DNA of 64,000 nt from Cerioporus squamosus (lineage: Eukaryota > Basidiomycota > Agaricomycetes > Polyporales > Polyporaceae), in the NCBI GenBank assembly GCA_022592435.1, contig JABYQS010000157.1:23370-87369 (forward strand), given 5' to 3'. Within the stretch, counting starts at the first letter, position 1, and every line of letters begins with the position of its first letter. The position numbers and the translations under genes are program-made. Shown here one piece after another: positions 11,577-22,550 of the stretch. The notes beneath the pieces are model-generated. The model saw only the letters and a program-made list of their open reading frames with translations, was not told the DNA's origin and ran no database searches.

Positions 11577-12510
11577 CTGGGACTGGTCGGGGACACTCTT
11601 TTATTCAAAGTCGAGGCTTACGCTACAGGCACAAGGTGTATCAAAAATTATGCGAACGTGAATCTCAGCATATGGTACGGTACGTGCAAATGGTGCATAC
11701 TTCGTAGACTCACCTATCACAAGGCTCGGGGACTGCAACGGAGAGGGAACTTGATTTTCCTGGGCCGTCAGCATGCAGACATGTAGGCACTTCCATGAGA
11801 GACGGCCGTGCTTACCTGGGCACAGAACCATGCAGCCGCGCGGAGGCTGATGGAGCGATCCGTACTCAAGCAGCCACCATTCCCGACCCAGCTCAATGTC
11901 GACCTGGAGAGGCATGCTTACTGCAACATGACGCGGATATGCGCACACGTCCTTGACTATGAAAGGGAGATCGGCGCATCAGCCGACGCACAGAGCCTCA
12001 GGTAGCCTCAGGTCCCGCGAGATCTTTGTCAGGTGCAATGCGTGGGGCGTGTGCTTGTTAGGCTGAGGTGCGAGGGCGGAGATGCGAGTGGTATGAATAT
12101 TGCAAAGCATCGCCAGAAAGGGAGGAGCTGCGAGGGCCAGGTATCCTCGGGAACAGATGTAGTGCTGGGCAAGCAAGGCACAGAAGCGCCAGGTGTGAAT
12201 GCCTGTGAACGGCCAAGCGCCCTGCACCATGCTAAGGGCGGGCCATCGCCAGCCAATCAGAGCCCATATAACGGTGTCTCCTGGGTGCCGAACATAACAT
12301 ACAATGATCATATATGTTCCAGCCACCCGGCAACATTGAGATGCACTGAGCTCGCTTGGAGGCAGTACTTCATGTGTTTGTGATACTGATCTGGTGGCGA
12401 GGTTTGCACTGCACAAATGTGAACTTGGTATGGTCGTGTATGCGTTACGGGATTGCTTGAAGCAAGTGTCTAGTGCTACCAGGTGATACATATCCTGAAG
12501 ACTCTCGTGT
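11577..12510. other. KDZ-1 spacer with one possible orphan exon
   Basis: Between the transposase and the next gene. A minus-strand segment at about 11818-11960 encodes VCAYPRHVAVSMPLQ...EWWLLEYG and ends at a good GTAAGC donor. It faintly resembles the QSWWLLEDG segment of the neighbouring gene at 12511-13301 and could be a duplicated, decayed exon of it. I see nothing else supportable. Confidence 0.35.
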
Positions 12511-13301
12511 TCATGCATACTTCTCCGAGAACAAATCGTCGTCCTCAACTTCTGACTCTTCAGAGACGGGGAGATTCTCCACGTACTCCCTGTTAGCACG
12601 GTGCAAAAGTTGGAAGGGCAGCTCTTTCTTCGCCTGAGCTGCGATGTAAGCCTCTACGCCCATCTGCCAAATGTCGAGCTCCTGCGCCAGCCCCACCATA
12701 CGCTTCGCTCCCCAGTCGAGATAGACTTCCCGAGCTTCTTCCAAGCCATCGGCATCCTCCTTGCCTGCAACCGCATTCCAGGCTTGAATGCGTGCTTCTA
12801 GCTCCGCATTCGCTCTCTCCATGATATGCGCTTCATCGGCATCCGGGGCTGACCACTCGGTGAAGCGAGCCGATCCGTCTTCTAGCAGCCACCAAGACTG
12901 CAGTGTGTGCAGCTTCAGCTCCAGTGGATAGTTGCCATTTCCCTGGACGGCGGCGAGAGTGTCGACTTCGGCAATCGCAACTCGGAAGGTATACGGAGGA
13001 GAGCGGAGACCAAGATCGGGGCCTTCATCGTGACCCAAAGACCAAGAGATTGGCGTGTAACAAGCAGCTCGCGAACGCGCCGCGGCGGGGATCGTCAGGC
13101 AAGACGATGAAGACACCGCTCGTTGTTTTGAACGCACGCGGGTGGCTTTGCCTCTATGTGGCAATGTGGTGACATTCAGTAGACGATCATGATGTCATGA
13201 AATCTTGCATCTTACCGATCAGATCTGGTGTACTGAGCATGCTGTGCACGTTTGGCAGCCTTTCGTTCCGCGAGAGTGAAGTACTTTGTGCCGCGACCCA
13301 T
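12511..13301 (-). CDS. KDZ-associated accessory protein 1 (unknown function), KDZ-1 copy
   Basis: Two exons. Exon 1 (13301-13216) encodes MGRGTKYFTLAERKAAKRAQ and ends at GTAAGA. Exon 2 (13153-12511) enters in phase with RGKATRVR and continues through LQSWWLLEDGSARFTEWS, an amphipathic region (ANAELEARIQAWNAV), LDWGAKRMVG and an acidic tail (SEESEVEDDDLF). I do not recognise a family. The basic N-terminus and acidic C-terminus suggest a nuclear, possibly nucleic-acid-binding protein. A clear homologue with the same exon layout (MGRQTLYHTAKERR start, LDWGAK motif) lies at 40600-41399 in KDZ-2. In both elements it sits between the transposase and the viroplasmin-motif gene on the same strand, so it is probably element cargo and not host sequence. 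No frame damage seen in this copy. Confidence 0.75.
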
Positions 13302-13449
13302 CAAGGCAAGATACAGAGGGGAGGTCCACCGGACCTCCCAGGGTTTATATGCAGTGACAACGATGATACATGAGACTCCCGACAATGATGCACGCGTTCC
13401 AAGAAAGCAGACTCCGCCACCTATTCATACATGCACTACGGACCGCCCT

Positions 13450-14576
13450 TCAAGCGCCGGCAGGCCGATCCGTCACGCTTCCCATCAGGACGCACTGATA
13501 GAACGCGTCGAGCGCGCTCTCATACGGCTTGACGCGGAACCAGTTCTGGCCACCGAAGCCGTTCGTGGTGGCGTTGGCAGTACCCCTATGACAATGCATC
13601 AGCGCGCGACCGGAGCAACGGATACACCTGCATGACTTACTGGTTGCGGAACACACCGACAGTCTTGCCTCTGGTAACTACATACCACTTGCCCGTGAAC
13701 ATGGGGTCGTTGGCATCGTAATGAGCAACAATGTTCTGCTCTGCCAGGATCGCGGCGACCTGGGCACCCGTGACGTTGTGAGGCCGCCGTTGGGCACCGG
13801 CAGGCTGGGCGGCGGCGGGCTGGACAGCGGCGGGCTGAGCGGCGGCAGGCTGGACAGTGGCAGGCTGGACGGCGGCAGGCTGGACGGTGGGCTGGACGAC
13901 GAGTTCGACAGCAGCAGCAGCGGGCTGAAGGACGGGCTGGACGGCAGCGGTGGCAGGCTGCACACGAGCGGCAGCGGTCTGCACGGCGCGCTGCACTTGG
14001 GTGACAGCAACATAGGGCTGAGCGGCGACGGGGGCGGCAGTGATCTGCGCCTGAGCAACGGCCTGCTGGCCACGAGTGATCGTTGGGGCCGGCGGCATTG
14101 GAGCCCCGATGTTGGTCGGGGCTTGGACGGAGGAAGGGTAAATGCGTGGCCCAATGGCAACGTACGGCCCCGTGCCCTCAAAGTCGTAGTCGTGGACATC
14201 CTCGGGGGTGATCTGATGAGTGGTGCCCTCCATGACAACATCTCCACTATCGGCGTGAGACGCGGCGTCGTCGTCGGAGTCGGCACCAGCAAGGTGCACA
14301 CAAACTCCCACTGTAACAGCGCACGGTCAGCCAACCAGGCATGCAGATGACCCAGGCATACTCACTTCCGAGGGAAAGGCGGTGGCATTCCCAACACTTG
14401 ATACCGTGGCGGATCTGGCCTTTGCCGTCGGCTAAAGGGCTGTCAGCATTGCGTACCCCCCGCAATGAGATGAGCTTGCCTGCGAGAGTCGCATTGAAGC
14501 TCCCGGGCATAGAGGTTGAGGACGCGACAGCAGGTGCTGTCGCATCCTCAACCTTCTGGTTACAGCGGACGTGCAT
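13450..14576 (-). CDS. Viroplasmin / RNase HI hybrid-binding-like protein, KDZ-1 copy
   Basis: Three exons. Exon 1 (14576 to about 14369) carries a Cys pair (IKCWECHRLS) and ends at GTGAGT. Exon 2 (about 14312-13641) is acidic and then strongly repetitive, with many VQPAA and VQPAT units. It ends in NDPMFTGKWYVVTRGKTVGVF at a GTAAGT donor. Exon 3 (13585-13450) joins in phase as QGTANATTNGFGGQNWFR...SALDAFYQC. The WYVV-x-RG-x-x-VGVF signature followed by an F-x-x-x-x-S-A-L-x-A-F helix fits the small caulimovirus-VI / RNase HI N-terminal fold, which binds RNA:DNA hybrid or double-stranded RNA in other proteins. No RNase H catalytic domain follows. Homologues sit in KDZ-2 (41910-43134) and probably KDZ-3 (33881-35645). 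Hybrid binding is inferred from the family. Confidence 0.78.
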
Positions 14577-14926
14577 GCTATGAGAGAGATGGACAGAGGA
14601 TGCAACTGGGGGATGGGATGGAGGATGGGGCCACGTCGTGCAGTCTTTTATAGCTTCATTGACACGGAATGCGTGTTTGAGGAAAGGGGAAGGCTTGTGC
14701 AGTCCTGTACTATCAGTCCTTGGCAGGACCTACGAGTAATCCACGTACCGGATGTAGACATCACGCTCCCGGTCTTGCAGGAATCTGTTTGCGAAGGAGG
14801 CTTGGAGTTACGGTCTCCAATAATTTATGAACCTGCAACTCCGGGTAGGGGGAGTGGGCACGCTCGTGTCTCCCCAGCCAACCCTCACCGCGCGTACCGG
14901 CTCCCCCTCGTTCTCGTGTGCCCGCC

Positions 14927-17070
14927 ATGTCCGACGCTCCCGAGGACGTGATGATGCGCCTCGAGGACGAGAGCGGGGAGCACCTCGACGACGACTATGA
15001 TTGCCGGTCTTGGGCTACTCCGGAGCAATGGCGTTGGCTCAAACGCACCAGGCCTGCCTATCTTGCAGCACAGAAGGGGAAGAGGCTCGCCACGTACCTC
15101 GACACCTTGGGCACCGAGTACTTCAAAGAGTGGTCGGAGTGTAAGCTTCTTTTCGGGCACAGGGATGTGTCTCTCCTTAGCGAGGAGCAGAAGGACCAGC
15201 TAGGAGAGGCGCAGAGAGTGAGGCGTGTGGTGCGTACGGATTCAATCGCTCACCTGACGTTGTACTGAACCTACGCCGTCCACTAACAGCAACTCCATAA
15301 CTGGCACAAGAATCGCGATAGCAAGCGAGCTTCAAAGAGGCCACTGACGACCTTGCTTCGTGCGGCTGGAGTCACCAAGAAGGCCAGTCGGTTGCCGCAA
15401 GCCCAAGAACTCTTCTCGGAGAAGTACTACAAGTCCGATGTCCTGCATCTCGTCGAAGAGAAGAAGGAGGAGTTGCAGGATGAATGGGGACACCAGCTGA
15501 CCAAAGGCGAGAGGCTGAACGTTGTCAAGTCGTGCACGAAGAGTGTATTCCAGGCTGCGTCGGAGGAGGTCAAGCGTGCGATTCAGAAGGAACTCGCCGA
15601 GGCCAAGGCGGCAGCAAAAGCTGAGAAGGCCGGACGCGCGCTCGACATTGATGTCCACAATCGCACGCTGCACCAGTACCAAGAGTAAGCTGCACACCTT
15701 TGCGCTCCTCTGCCATTCTGACTGATGTTCCGATATGTAGCGCCGTCGCTCTGGCACCCATAGTCGTCGAGAACGTCTTCAAGCCCCTTGCCGCCGCCGC
15801 AGGCTGGACGTTCAGTATCTACGGTGCTGGCCCGGTGCCCGAGGACGATGGCAAGATCGGGTCGATGTCGTGAGTGAACTTGCTTCGATACGTGTGCATG
15901 GACTCATGCCTCGTCTTCCCTAGTGCCCACTTTGGCCACAAGGAGGACGGTGCCAACTTCGCCCAGGTCACGCACGACTTTGAGGAGCAACATGTCATCC
16001 CATTTGGACGGTACGCCACACAAGTCTTTCGTAAGTCCTTTCGCTCTCGCTGCTTCTCAGAAACTTACGTTGTCGATGCAGCACGCGATGTCCAGAAGAA
16101 GCGCAGTATTCGCGCTTACGATTTGGCGGTCGAGTTATCGTCTACTCAGGCACTCTCTGAGGCTTTGCCAGCGCCCTCTAGCGCCACGTACGTCCAATCC
16201 TACGCCACCGCAAGCTCGTCTGGCACGCAGGTAGCTCTTCCTGGCACATCTACGTCCATGACCCCGGAGATTAGCTCAGACGCGGAAGAGCTGCAGCGCA
16301 TCCACGACATGGACAACACGGCATTCTCGCAACTCATGGCCTCCGTGCAGGAGGCTGATCCCGACTTCTTCGAGCAGTTCACGCCGCCTCTTCCGGACTT
16401 GTCCTCCTCCCTCCCTGAACCACAGGCTGCGACCTCTGACAGCTATTCCCGGACGGTCCCATCAGCTCCCTTGGTCGACCCTATTGCCGAACTCCTGCAT
16501 TCTGTCCTTCCCGTCCCTCCTTCGTGTGATCTGACGCCGACGTCTCCACCCACGACAACACCATGCATCACAGGCGGCGATGTATTGCTGACCTCGGACA
16601 GCACAACCGATACCAGCACCCCATCCCAGCCGCGTACCCGCGCGAAACGAGGTAGAGGGACAGCCGCCTTGCCTGATGCTACACCACCTGCGCAGCGCAC
16701 CCGCGACAAACAAGGTGCAGCAAAAGCGGGCGCACCGGAGAGCCCCTTGTCTGATGCCACGCCGCCTGCGCAGCGCACCCGCGCCAAACGTGGCACAGCA
16801 GAAGTGGGTGCATCGGTGAGCCCCTCGTCTGATGTCACGCCGCCTGCGTTGAGGACCCGTGCCAAACGAGGTGCAGCAAAAGTGTGCTCGTCAGAGAGCG
16901 TCACAGCGGATGACGCTGAGGGCGACGAGGAGGCGACTGCCACGGGAGGTCAACTTAGACGGTCCGGACGCCAGAACCACGACGCGCCGCCGCTGCCCGA
17001 TGCACGTTGGGCCGGTGGTAAGAAGAAAGTGCCCACTCCAAGGCCCGTCCGGAAGAAGGCCAAGGTCTAG
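14927..17070 (+). CDS. KDZ-associated accessory protein 2 (unknown function), KDZ-1 copy
   Basis: Five exons: 14927-15217, 15290-15684, 15741-15869, 15924-16030, 16082-17070. All junctions are GT-AG and in phase. The N-terminus has SWATPEQWRWLK and then a QLHNWHKNR segment like a DNA-binding helix. The middle has a charged helical region and AGWTFSIYGAGPVPEDDGK, AHFGHKEDG and FEEQHVIPFGRYATQVF. The C-terminal third is low in complexity, with three degenerate repeats of about 31 residues around TPPAQRTRAKRG, and ends in a basic KKAKV tail, a plausible nuclear localisation signal. A family member with the same five-exon structure lies at 43373-45107. It is transcribed divergently from the viroplasmin-motif gene, with about 350 bp between the starts, so the two may share a promoter. 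Function unknown. Confidence 0.85.
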
Positions 17071-17490
17071 CCTTGTCGAACGCGCAGTCCAGTCTTGAGC
17101 TCGTTGGTCGTTGGTGACGCTCCCGTAGTGATCTCACTACTTCTTGATAGTTATCGTGTACTTATCTCGATGTTTATCCTCTCCTCTGTCTCGTTACTCT
17201 CGTACTTGTGCTTCCGATGTCTTGTTGCGTAGTGAGACCTTTAGGCGTCGTCATGTATATATTGCTGCGCTTGTCTAATACACTAATGTCATGACATGCC
17301 GACTGCGATCTTTATTGCGTGATGTTGCGCGCCCCTCGGTCGGCGTAGTCCCGCGTTTGTTGAAACACCCAGAACCCTATGACATGGGCATGTAGGTCCA
17401 TACGAGTGGGGTCCCCATGTAGGTCCATACGAGTGGGGTCCCAGCCACAACTACTACCATCTATCCACTAGTGTGCAACAAAACGATGTC
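17071..17490. other. KDZ-1 right non-coding region with a 26-bp direct repeat
   Basis: No gene. Contains two adjacent copies of catgtaggtccatacgagtg followed by gggtcc (about 17388-17440), immediately before the right palindrome array. Confidence 0.55.
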
Positions 17491-17491
17491 A

Positions 17492-17683
17492 TCTGTAGAG
17501 GATGTACCCAAGCGGGCGTGTTGGGCGTGTTGGGTACATCCTTTACAGTGCCTCGCGGGCTACCAGATCGGGTGCGCTCTGTAGACGATGTATCCGGGGC
17601 GCACGGCTGGATACATCGTCCACAGGGCGCGACTGTAGAGGATGTACCCAACGCGCCCGCCGTTGGATGCATCCTCTACAGTG
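17492..17683. repeat. KDZ-1 right palindrome array, 3 hairpin units
   Basis: Three inverted-repeat units near 17492, 17578 and 17631 with the same arms as the left array (CTGTAGAGGATGTACCC and GGGTACATCCTTTACAG). A fourth, decayed unit lies at about 17720-17775. The match with 6459-7402 ties both arrays to one element. Confidence 0.88.
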
Positions 17684-17775
17684 CTTCGTGAGCTACCGAG
17701 CGCAGCTCTGGATACCTGTCCACAGCCAAGCTGAGTGGGATGTATCCAATATGCGCTGTCGGATGCACACTCTGT

Positions 17776-18509
17776 CGTAGGTCAGAGAGTCGATCCTGGG
17801 GAGTGGCCTGAGTCGACGAGATCTATGCGCGCGGGTCTTCGTACCTAGTAGTTGATTGATGACAGTTCGCTCTTGCGTCCTACGGGGGTGCGCGTAAGTT
17901 AAGTGACAAGTGAACACAAGTGCAACTTATTATTTGCTCTCGGAGGAGACGTTGCAAGATGGGAAGACCAGGAAGGGGATGTGGTGTATGCGACTAGGGA
18001 AAACATACATGCCAAGTGAGCAGTGATTACGAGTTAGACCAGTGAAAAATACCAGTGGCTCGAATGTACCAAAATTCGTGTGTTGGAAGCTCCGAATGAG
18101 ACCCTGTCACACACTTGAATTTTTTTGCTCATATACCAAGTACTGGCGGTGGATTAAAGTGTGCATGCTTGTTTGTCATGGAAAACAAACCAAATGCGGC
18201 GGAAGCGGGTGGGGAAGGGTGCCTGACAACAGAATGCGGCGGTAGCAGGTGACTCGGAAAGGTACCTGACTGCGGCTGAGCGTAGACCTATTCACAGTCC
18301 GCTATCCGAAGGCGCAATGGGATGGTGCGTATATTGACTCGGGTTTCTTTGAGACTCCGCATGCGGACGGTATGCTGGCTAAGGAGCGAGGGCGCTGGAG
18401 GATGCCAGAATGGGTGGGGAGGGAGGAGAGGGTCAGCGCCGGCTTACCGAGTAAGGCAAGTATCAGCTCCTGTGGTCGCTAAACGCTGGGATACATTGTA
18501 CAGGACATA
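17776..18509. other. KDZ-1 right non-coding region
   Basis: No supported gene. A short imperfect direct repeat (aatgcggcgg-aagcgggtg / aatgcggcgg-tagcaggtg) lies around 18190-18255. Confidence 0.5.
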
Positions 18510-18573
18510 CTGTGGCTACAGTGAGGGATGTATCCCATCCGTGCTGTAAGTACAGTCATTGGATGTATCCATA
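18510..18573 (-). repeat. KDZ-1 right imperfect terminal inverted repeat
   Basis: Its reverse complement begins ggatacatccaatgactgta and matches the left repeat at 5763-5822 over about 60 bp, including the CTGTA..TACAG pair and GGATACATCCC. It ends about 15 bp from the right junction. Confidence 0.8.
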
Positions 18574-18594
18574 TACCACAAAGGCCTGAGCCTC

Positions 18595-21500
18595 GTGCAA
18601 CCAGACGTGCTTTGTAGCGACCGTCTGATTTATGATCATAGACCCAGCGACATGAGACAACAGATCGGTCCTTAGGACGAGGAACCAAGACCCAAGTCTT
18701 GTTCACCATGAGAGACTCATACTCCAAACGGCCAGCCACAATCCAATCCTCACGATCTGGTGAAGCCATGGCGTCCTTATGATGCTCAGGAATGCCAGAC
18801 TTATACCGCGAATAGAAGAGAGAGGCTAGGATTGCTTCTGCTTCACGCTGATCACCGTCCTTATCCGTATGTGCATCTACTTGAGCGGGAGGTTCATCAC
18901 CATAGACGTTATCTCTGGTGTGACGCTCTGGCATCTTCCCCTTGTTCTCTCGAGGAGAGCGACAAGGAGGAGCGTTTCCACCTCAGGTGGATGACGACGC
19001 CGTTGGTGACGAGGAGCTTGCGGATGAGGAGCAGGTGGTGGTTGCTCAGGCTGCTGCGGTTGCTGCGGCTCTGGAGCAGGTGGAGGAGCTGGAGCAGGGT
19101 CTGCAGGAGGAACGGGAGGAGGAACTGGAGGAGGAGCGTCATCTGAATCGTCGTCGAGACGATCAGGAACAGGAAGGTCAGCATCACCGTTGGAAGGTTC
19201 CTCAGGTGGCTGGTAATCAGGGAACGGACTGTCGTCGGGGGTAGCTCGACGAGTGCCGGTGTCTGCACGTGCAGGAAATACGGTCTCATCGAAGATCACA
19301 TCACGAGATACTTCGACTTGACGGGTGGTCGGGTTCCATAGGCGATACCCCTTTGAACCCGGCTCATAGCCCACAAACGTCCTCTCGACGGCCTTCTGGT
19401 CGAGCTTCCCTTGACGTTTGTCTTTCTGCACGTGTACGTAGGCTTTGCACCCAAACACCCGGAAGTAGGAGACGTCCGGCTTGCTGCTGGTCCAGATGGT
19501 GATGGGGCACTCCACTTAAGTCGTCTCATCGGCTGACGGTTATAGATGTGAACGGCAGCATCAAGAGCGAGCTTCCAGAATCCATGAGAAAGGCCAGCAA
19601 AGTGGAGCATGCAGAGAGCCCTCTCAGAGATTGTACGGATGAAGCGTTCAGCTCGTCCATTCTGCTGAGACGTTCCTGGCATCGTCTTATCGTGCTCAAT
19701 CCCAAATTCACGAAGCATGGCTTGGAACGAGTCGGACATGTACTCCCCCCCTCGATCGGATCGTACTTTCTTGATCTTGTGCTCTGTCTGGTTCTCAGCC
19801 CAAGACTTGAACTGTCTGAAGGCTTCCTCCTGATCAGACTTCTGCTTGAGAGCATAAACGGCAGCCAGACCGGAGCAGTCATCGACGAAGACACAGAAGT
19901 AGTTGAAGCCACCGATCGATGTGCCAAGAGGTCCTGCAATGTCCATGTGGACGAGAGCGAGAACGACTGTAGCACGCTTCTCAGAAGGAGGGAAGGGACG
20001 ACGAGTCATTTTGCCCTTCGCACAACCTTCGCAGGGTTTGTCAGAGGGAGGACCAATGCCGTCCATGCCAGTGGTCGCATCAGGCAGATGCTTGACAGCT
20101 TCTTTGCCTGGATGACCCCATCGACGATGCACTAAGTCATGGTCGAGGACACGGGATGCAGCATCAAGATCGCCAGAATTCTTCTTCCCTTCGACGATGA
20201 GAGGGAAGAGATAAAGATTGATCATAGGGATATAGGTACCTTGAAGGACCTTTCGACCCTTGATCTCAACCGTCGAGCCGGAAGTGACTCGGCCCTTAGG
20301 CCTTGAGTCGAAAATGCTCATAAGTCCATCACCTTGATATATGAACGAACCCTTGCGCTCAATCATACCAGTGGAGAAGAGTCGTTGCTCGCCCGCTGCA
20401 GGGATATAGCAGACGTCATTGAGAGTGACTTTGACTCGCTCTCCATCCACCAGGGAGTATCCCACAATTGTACCTTCACCGAGACAGGCAATCTGACCCG
20501 CTTGACCATCCTGAGCAGTCCTGAAGTACTTAGGTTGCGTGTACTCACGATAGTCGGTGAAGTCAGACATGATTCCGGTGACATGTGATGATGCACCAGA
20601 ATCCATGAGCCAGATTGTCTCGACGCGTCCCTCAGCAGCATCGGCTGCGCTGTAGAAAGAAATGGAGAGCTCGTTCGCGATGTTCGCTACACGTACAAGA
20701 GAGGAGATAGTAGAGATAATATGCGCATGGTTATGTCCGTTCGAATTCCCATTGCCTTTGCCAGCCTCGTTACCACCCTTGCCAGAGTCCTTGCTCTTCT
20801 TCTTGTTCCGCGGGTTCTTCTCCGGGAACTTCTTGTAGCAGTTAGAAGAGTCATGGTTGTCCTTGCCGCAGTGGGTGCAAGGAGGTCTAGGTCTCGGCTT
20901 CGGCTTCGAGATCTTGTGCGCCTGACCAATCGACGTCCCACGCAAGGAGTCCTCAAGCTTGAGCTTGGGTTTGACCGTCTCGAGGGTTAGGTCAGACTCC
21001 TTGGTAGTGTGTAGGATGGTGGAGATCGCCGGTCGGTACGAGTCAGGCATCTTCGAGAAGAGCCAGAAGACCTTGATGTGGTTGGCAAGGGTGTTCGTGC
21101 TGTTGGCCGTTAACTCATCCAGGAGCCCGATGAAGGTCTGCACTTGGTCGACGATTGACTTGCTCTCGTCGAACCGAGGGTAGTTGAGAAGATGTTCGAA
21201 CCGGGAGAAGGAGTACCCGTTGTCCGACTTCTCGTACGTAGCCTTCAAGGCGTCCCAGATCTCCTTAGCGGTCTTCTTCCCTTCGAAGCACTTGGACACC
21301 TCAGCACTAGTCTTGTACATGAGGATACCTTGCGCCCGATTGTCCGTCTTTCCCCAGGCCTTCACTTCTTTGGCATTTCTGCCATCAGCAGCTGGAGTAG
21401 GATGTGCAACGCTCCCACTGACGACATCCCAAGCATCAATCATCATCAGATAACTCTTCATCTGACGAGCCCACTCCTTGTATCCTTCCTGACCTCTGAG

Positions 21501-22028
21501 TTGAGGCAGGGTCTTCTCGAGACCGGCTTCCGACATCGCAAAGAGATACGAGTAGTCAGTCGGTTCTGGTGTGTTATCGAGAAGAGGTGGTAGTGCAGGA
21601 AGTGTTACAACAGGAGTTGGTGGAGCGGATGGGATTGGTGTAGGATAGGGAGTGTCTGAAGGTGCAGGGAGAGGAATAGAATCTGGAGACGGAGATGGGA
21701 GAGTGACAGGAAGAACTTCTTCGACTGGTAGAACAGGAGATTGAGCAGGAGGGAGTTGTGGTGATGGAGGATGACTGTCTTCTTCAGACGAGTCGACTGA
21801 GACTGGAGTGATAGGTCTACAGTGCTGTCCTTCAACTGGTTCAACCAGAAGACGATGTTCGGGAGCGTTGTCTGGTTTGACAACTTCTACAAAGCGATTT
21901 GGACAAGGTTGTCGATCGCAGTGGAAGTACTCCCGATCTTCTTCGGACCAGAAGAGGTCACGTTGTTGTCTGGTGTTATACCGGTGGTAGAGATGACTGC
22001 AGTCGTAGACGTCTGAGTCAGAATCCAC
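18595..22028 (-). pseudogene. Copia-A gag-pol, 5' half: Gag, protease, integrase, start of RT
   Basis: Reads on the minus strand from an ATG at 22028. Gag begins MDSDSDVYDCSHLYHRY and contains QPCPNRF. A CX2CX4HX4C zinc knuckle (CTHCGKDNHDSSNC) lies near 20850, the protease site DSGASSH near 20600, and the integrase HHCC zinc domain (HRRWGHPG...CEGCAKGK) and DDE core (VHMDIAGPLG, VFVDDCSG, GTSQQNGRAERFIRT) at about 20140-19590. A proline-rich linker and the first RT block (KTWVLVPRPK, DGRYKARLVARG) follow, ending at the KDZ-1 junction. Two single-base deletions relative to Copia-C break the frame: one C in the run near 19515, and one C near 18980. The rest of RT is at 4387-5738. Confidence 0.92.
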
Positions 22029-22533
22029 CGTGTCGATGCGAAAGGTTCAGGAAGTGCGATGATTTGAAGATAGCCACGTGCGATGGCAACGAGAGATGGA
22101 CACCTGTTCAGGTGAACCTCAAACACCAGCAAGCCGAGTATGCCAATGCCGAGGGTAGAAGTTGCCAACTGTGCCCAGAAAGAACTAGGTACGTATCGTA
22201 CTGAAAAGTGGTATCGTAAGGAGGGTCCGAACGGTTGTCCTCCGGTCCTAAGGTGCTAACCACCCCGGATACAACAGCTGGCGGATGCAAGTGCACGGCC
22301 TGGCTGAGGGATGCCTGAAATCCTGTATGCCTCAAGAGCGCCAAAGGATGTACAACAGTAGATACAATGACTAGCTAATAAAAGCACTCAGGGCTGCGTC
22401 ACGAGCGCAGAAATGTCCCCCTGGTAGCAGTGTCGGCAGGCACAGTCAAGATCTAGGGAGTTAGTGGAGGAATGCACGGGCAGGAGTCGTCGAAGAAAGG
22501 GTGCGCGCAGAGTGACGACTAGCAATGGTCAGA

Positions 22534-22550
22534 GCGCAGGGCTCATAACC
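22534..22550 (-). other. Copia-A primer binding site (half-tRNA, initiator Met)
   Basis: The plus strand reads gcgcagggctcataacc directly against the 5' LTR. It equals the anticodon-arm sequence of eukaryotic initiator methionine tRNA (CAU anticodon inside CTCATAAC). Copia elements prime from a cleaved half of this tRNA, not from its 3' CCA end, so the site fits the family. Copia-C has the same site with one substitution (63234-63250). Confidence 0.85.

Larger units (their letters stand above)
5745..18588. mobile_element. KDZ-1: 12.8-kb KDZ DNA transposon inserted in Copia-A
   Basis: Boundaries are set by comparison with the uninterrupted RT of Copia-C. The copia sequence stops after AGCCTC (5739-5744) and resumes with the same AGCCTC (18589-18594), a 5-6 bp target duplication. 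Both ends begin CA..CCT when read inward, and an imperfect ~60-bp inverted repeat follows (5763-5822 against 18510-18573). Palindrome arrays lie further in on both sides. Cargo on the minus strand: transposase, unknown accessory gene, viroplasmin-motif gene. On the plus strand: one multi-exon accessory gene. The transposase carries at least one frameshift, so the copy is probably no longer autonomous. Confidence 0.88.

Noticed and set aside
13721..14350. Plus-strand Gly/Asp-rich open frame
   Set aside because: It is the complement of the VQPAA repeats in the viroplasmin-motif gene, which has splicing and a homologue.
14927..17070. TET/JBP dioxygenase cargo, as known from some KDZ elements
   Set aside because: I looked for the HxD...H iron-binding pattern in the cargo genes of all three KDZ elements and found no convincing case.
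18942..19244. Plus-strand Glu/Val-rich coiled-coil-like frame (also at 49016 and 59444)
   Set aside because: Complement of the proline-rich integrase-RT linker of the copia polyprotein in all three copies.
22534..22550. Partial tRNA gene (initiator Met-like)
   Set aside because: Only the anticodon arm matches and it directly abuts an LTR; it is the copia primer site.
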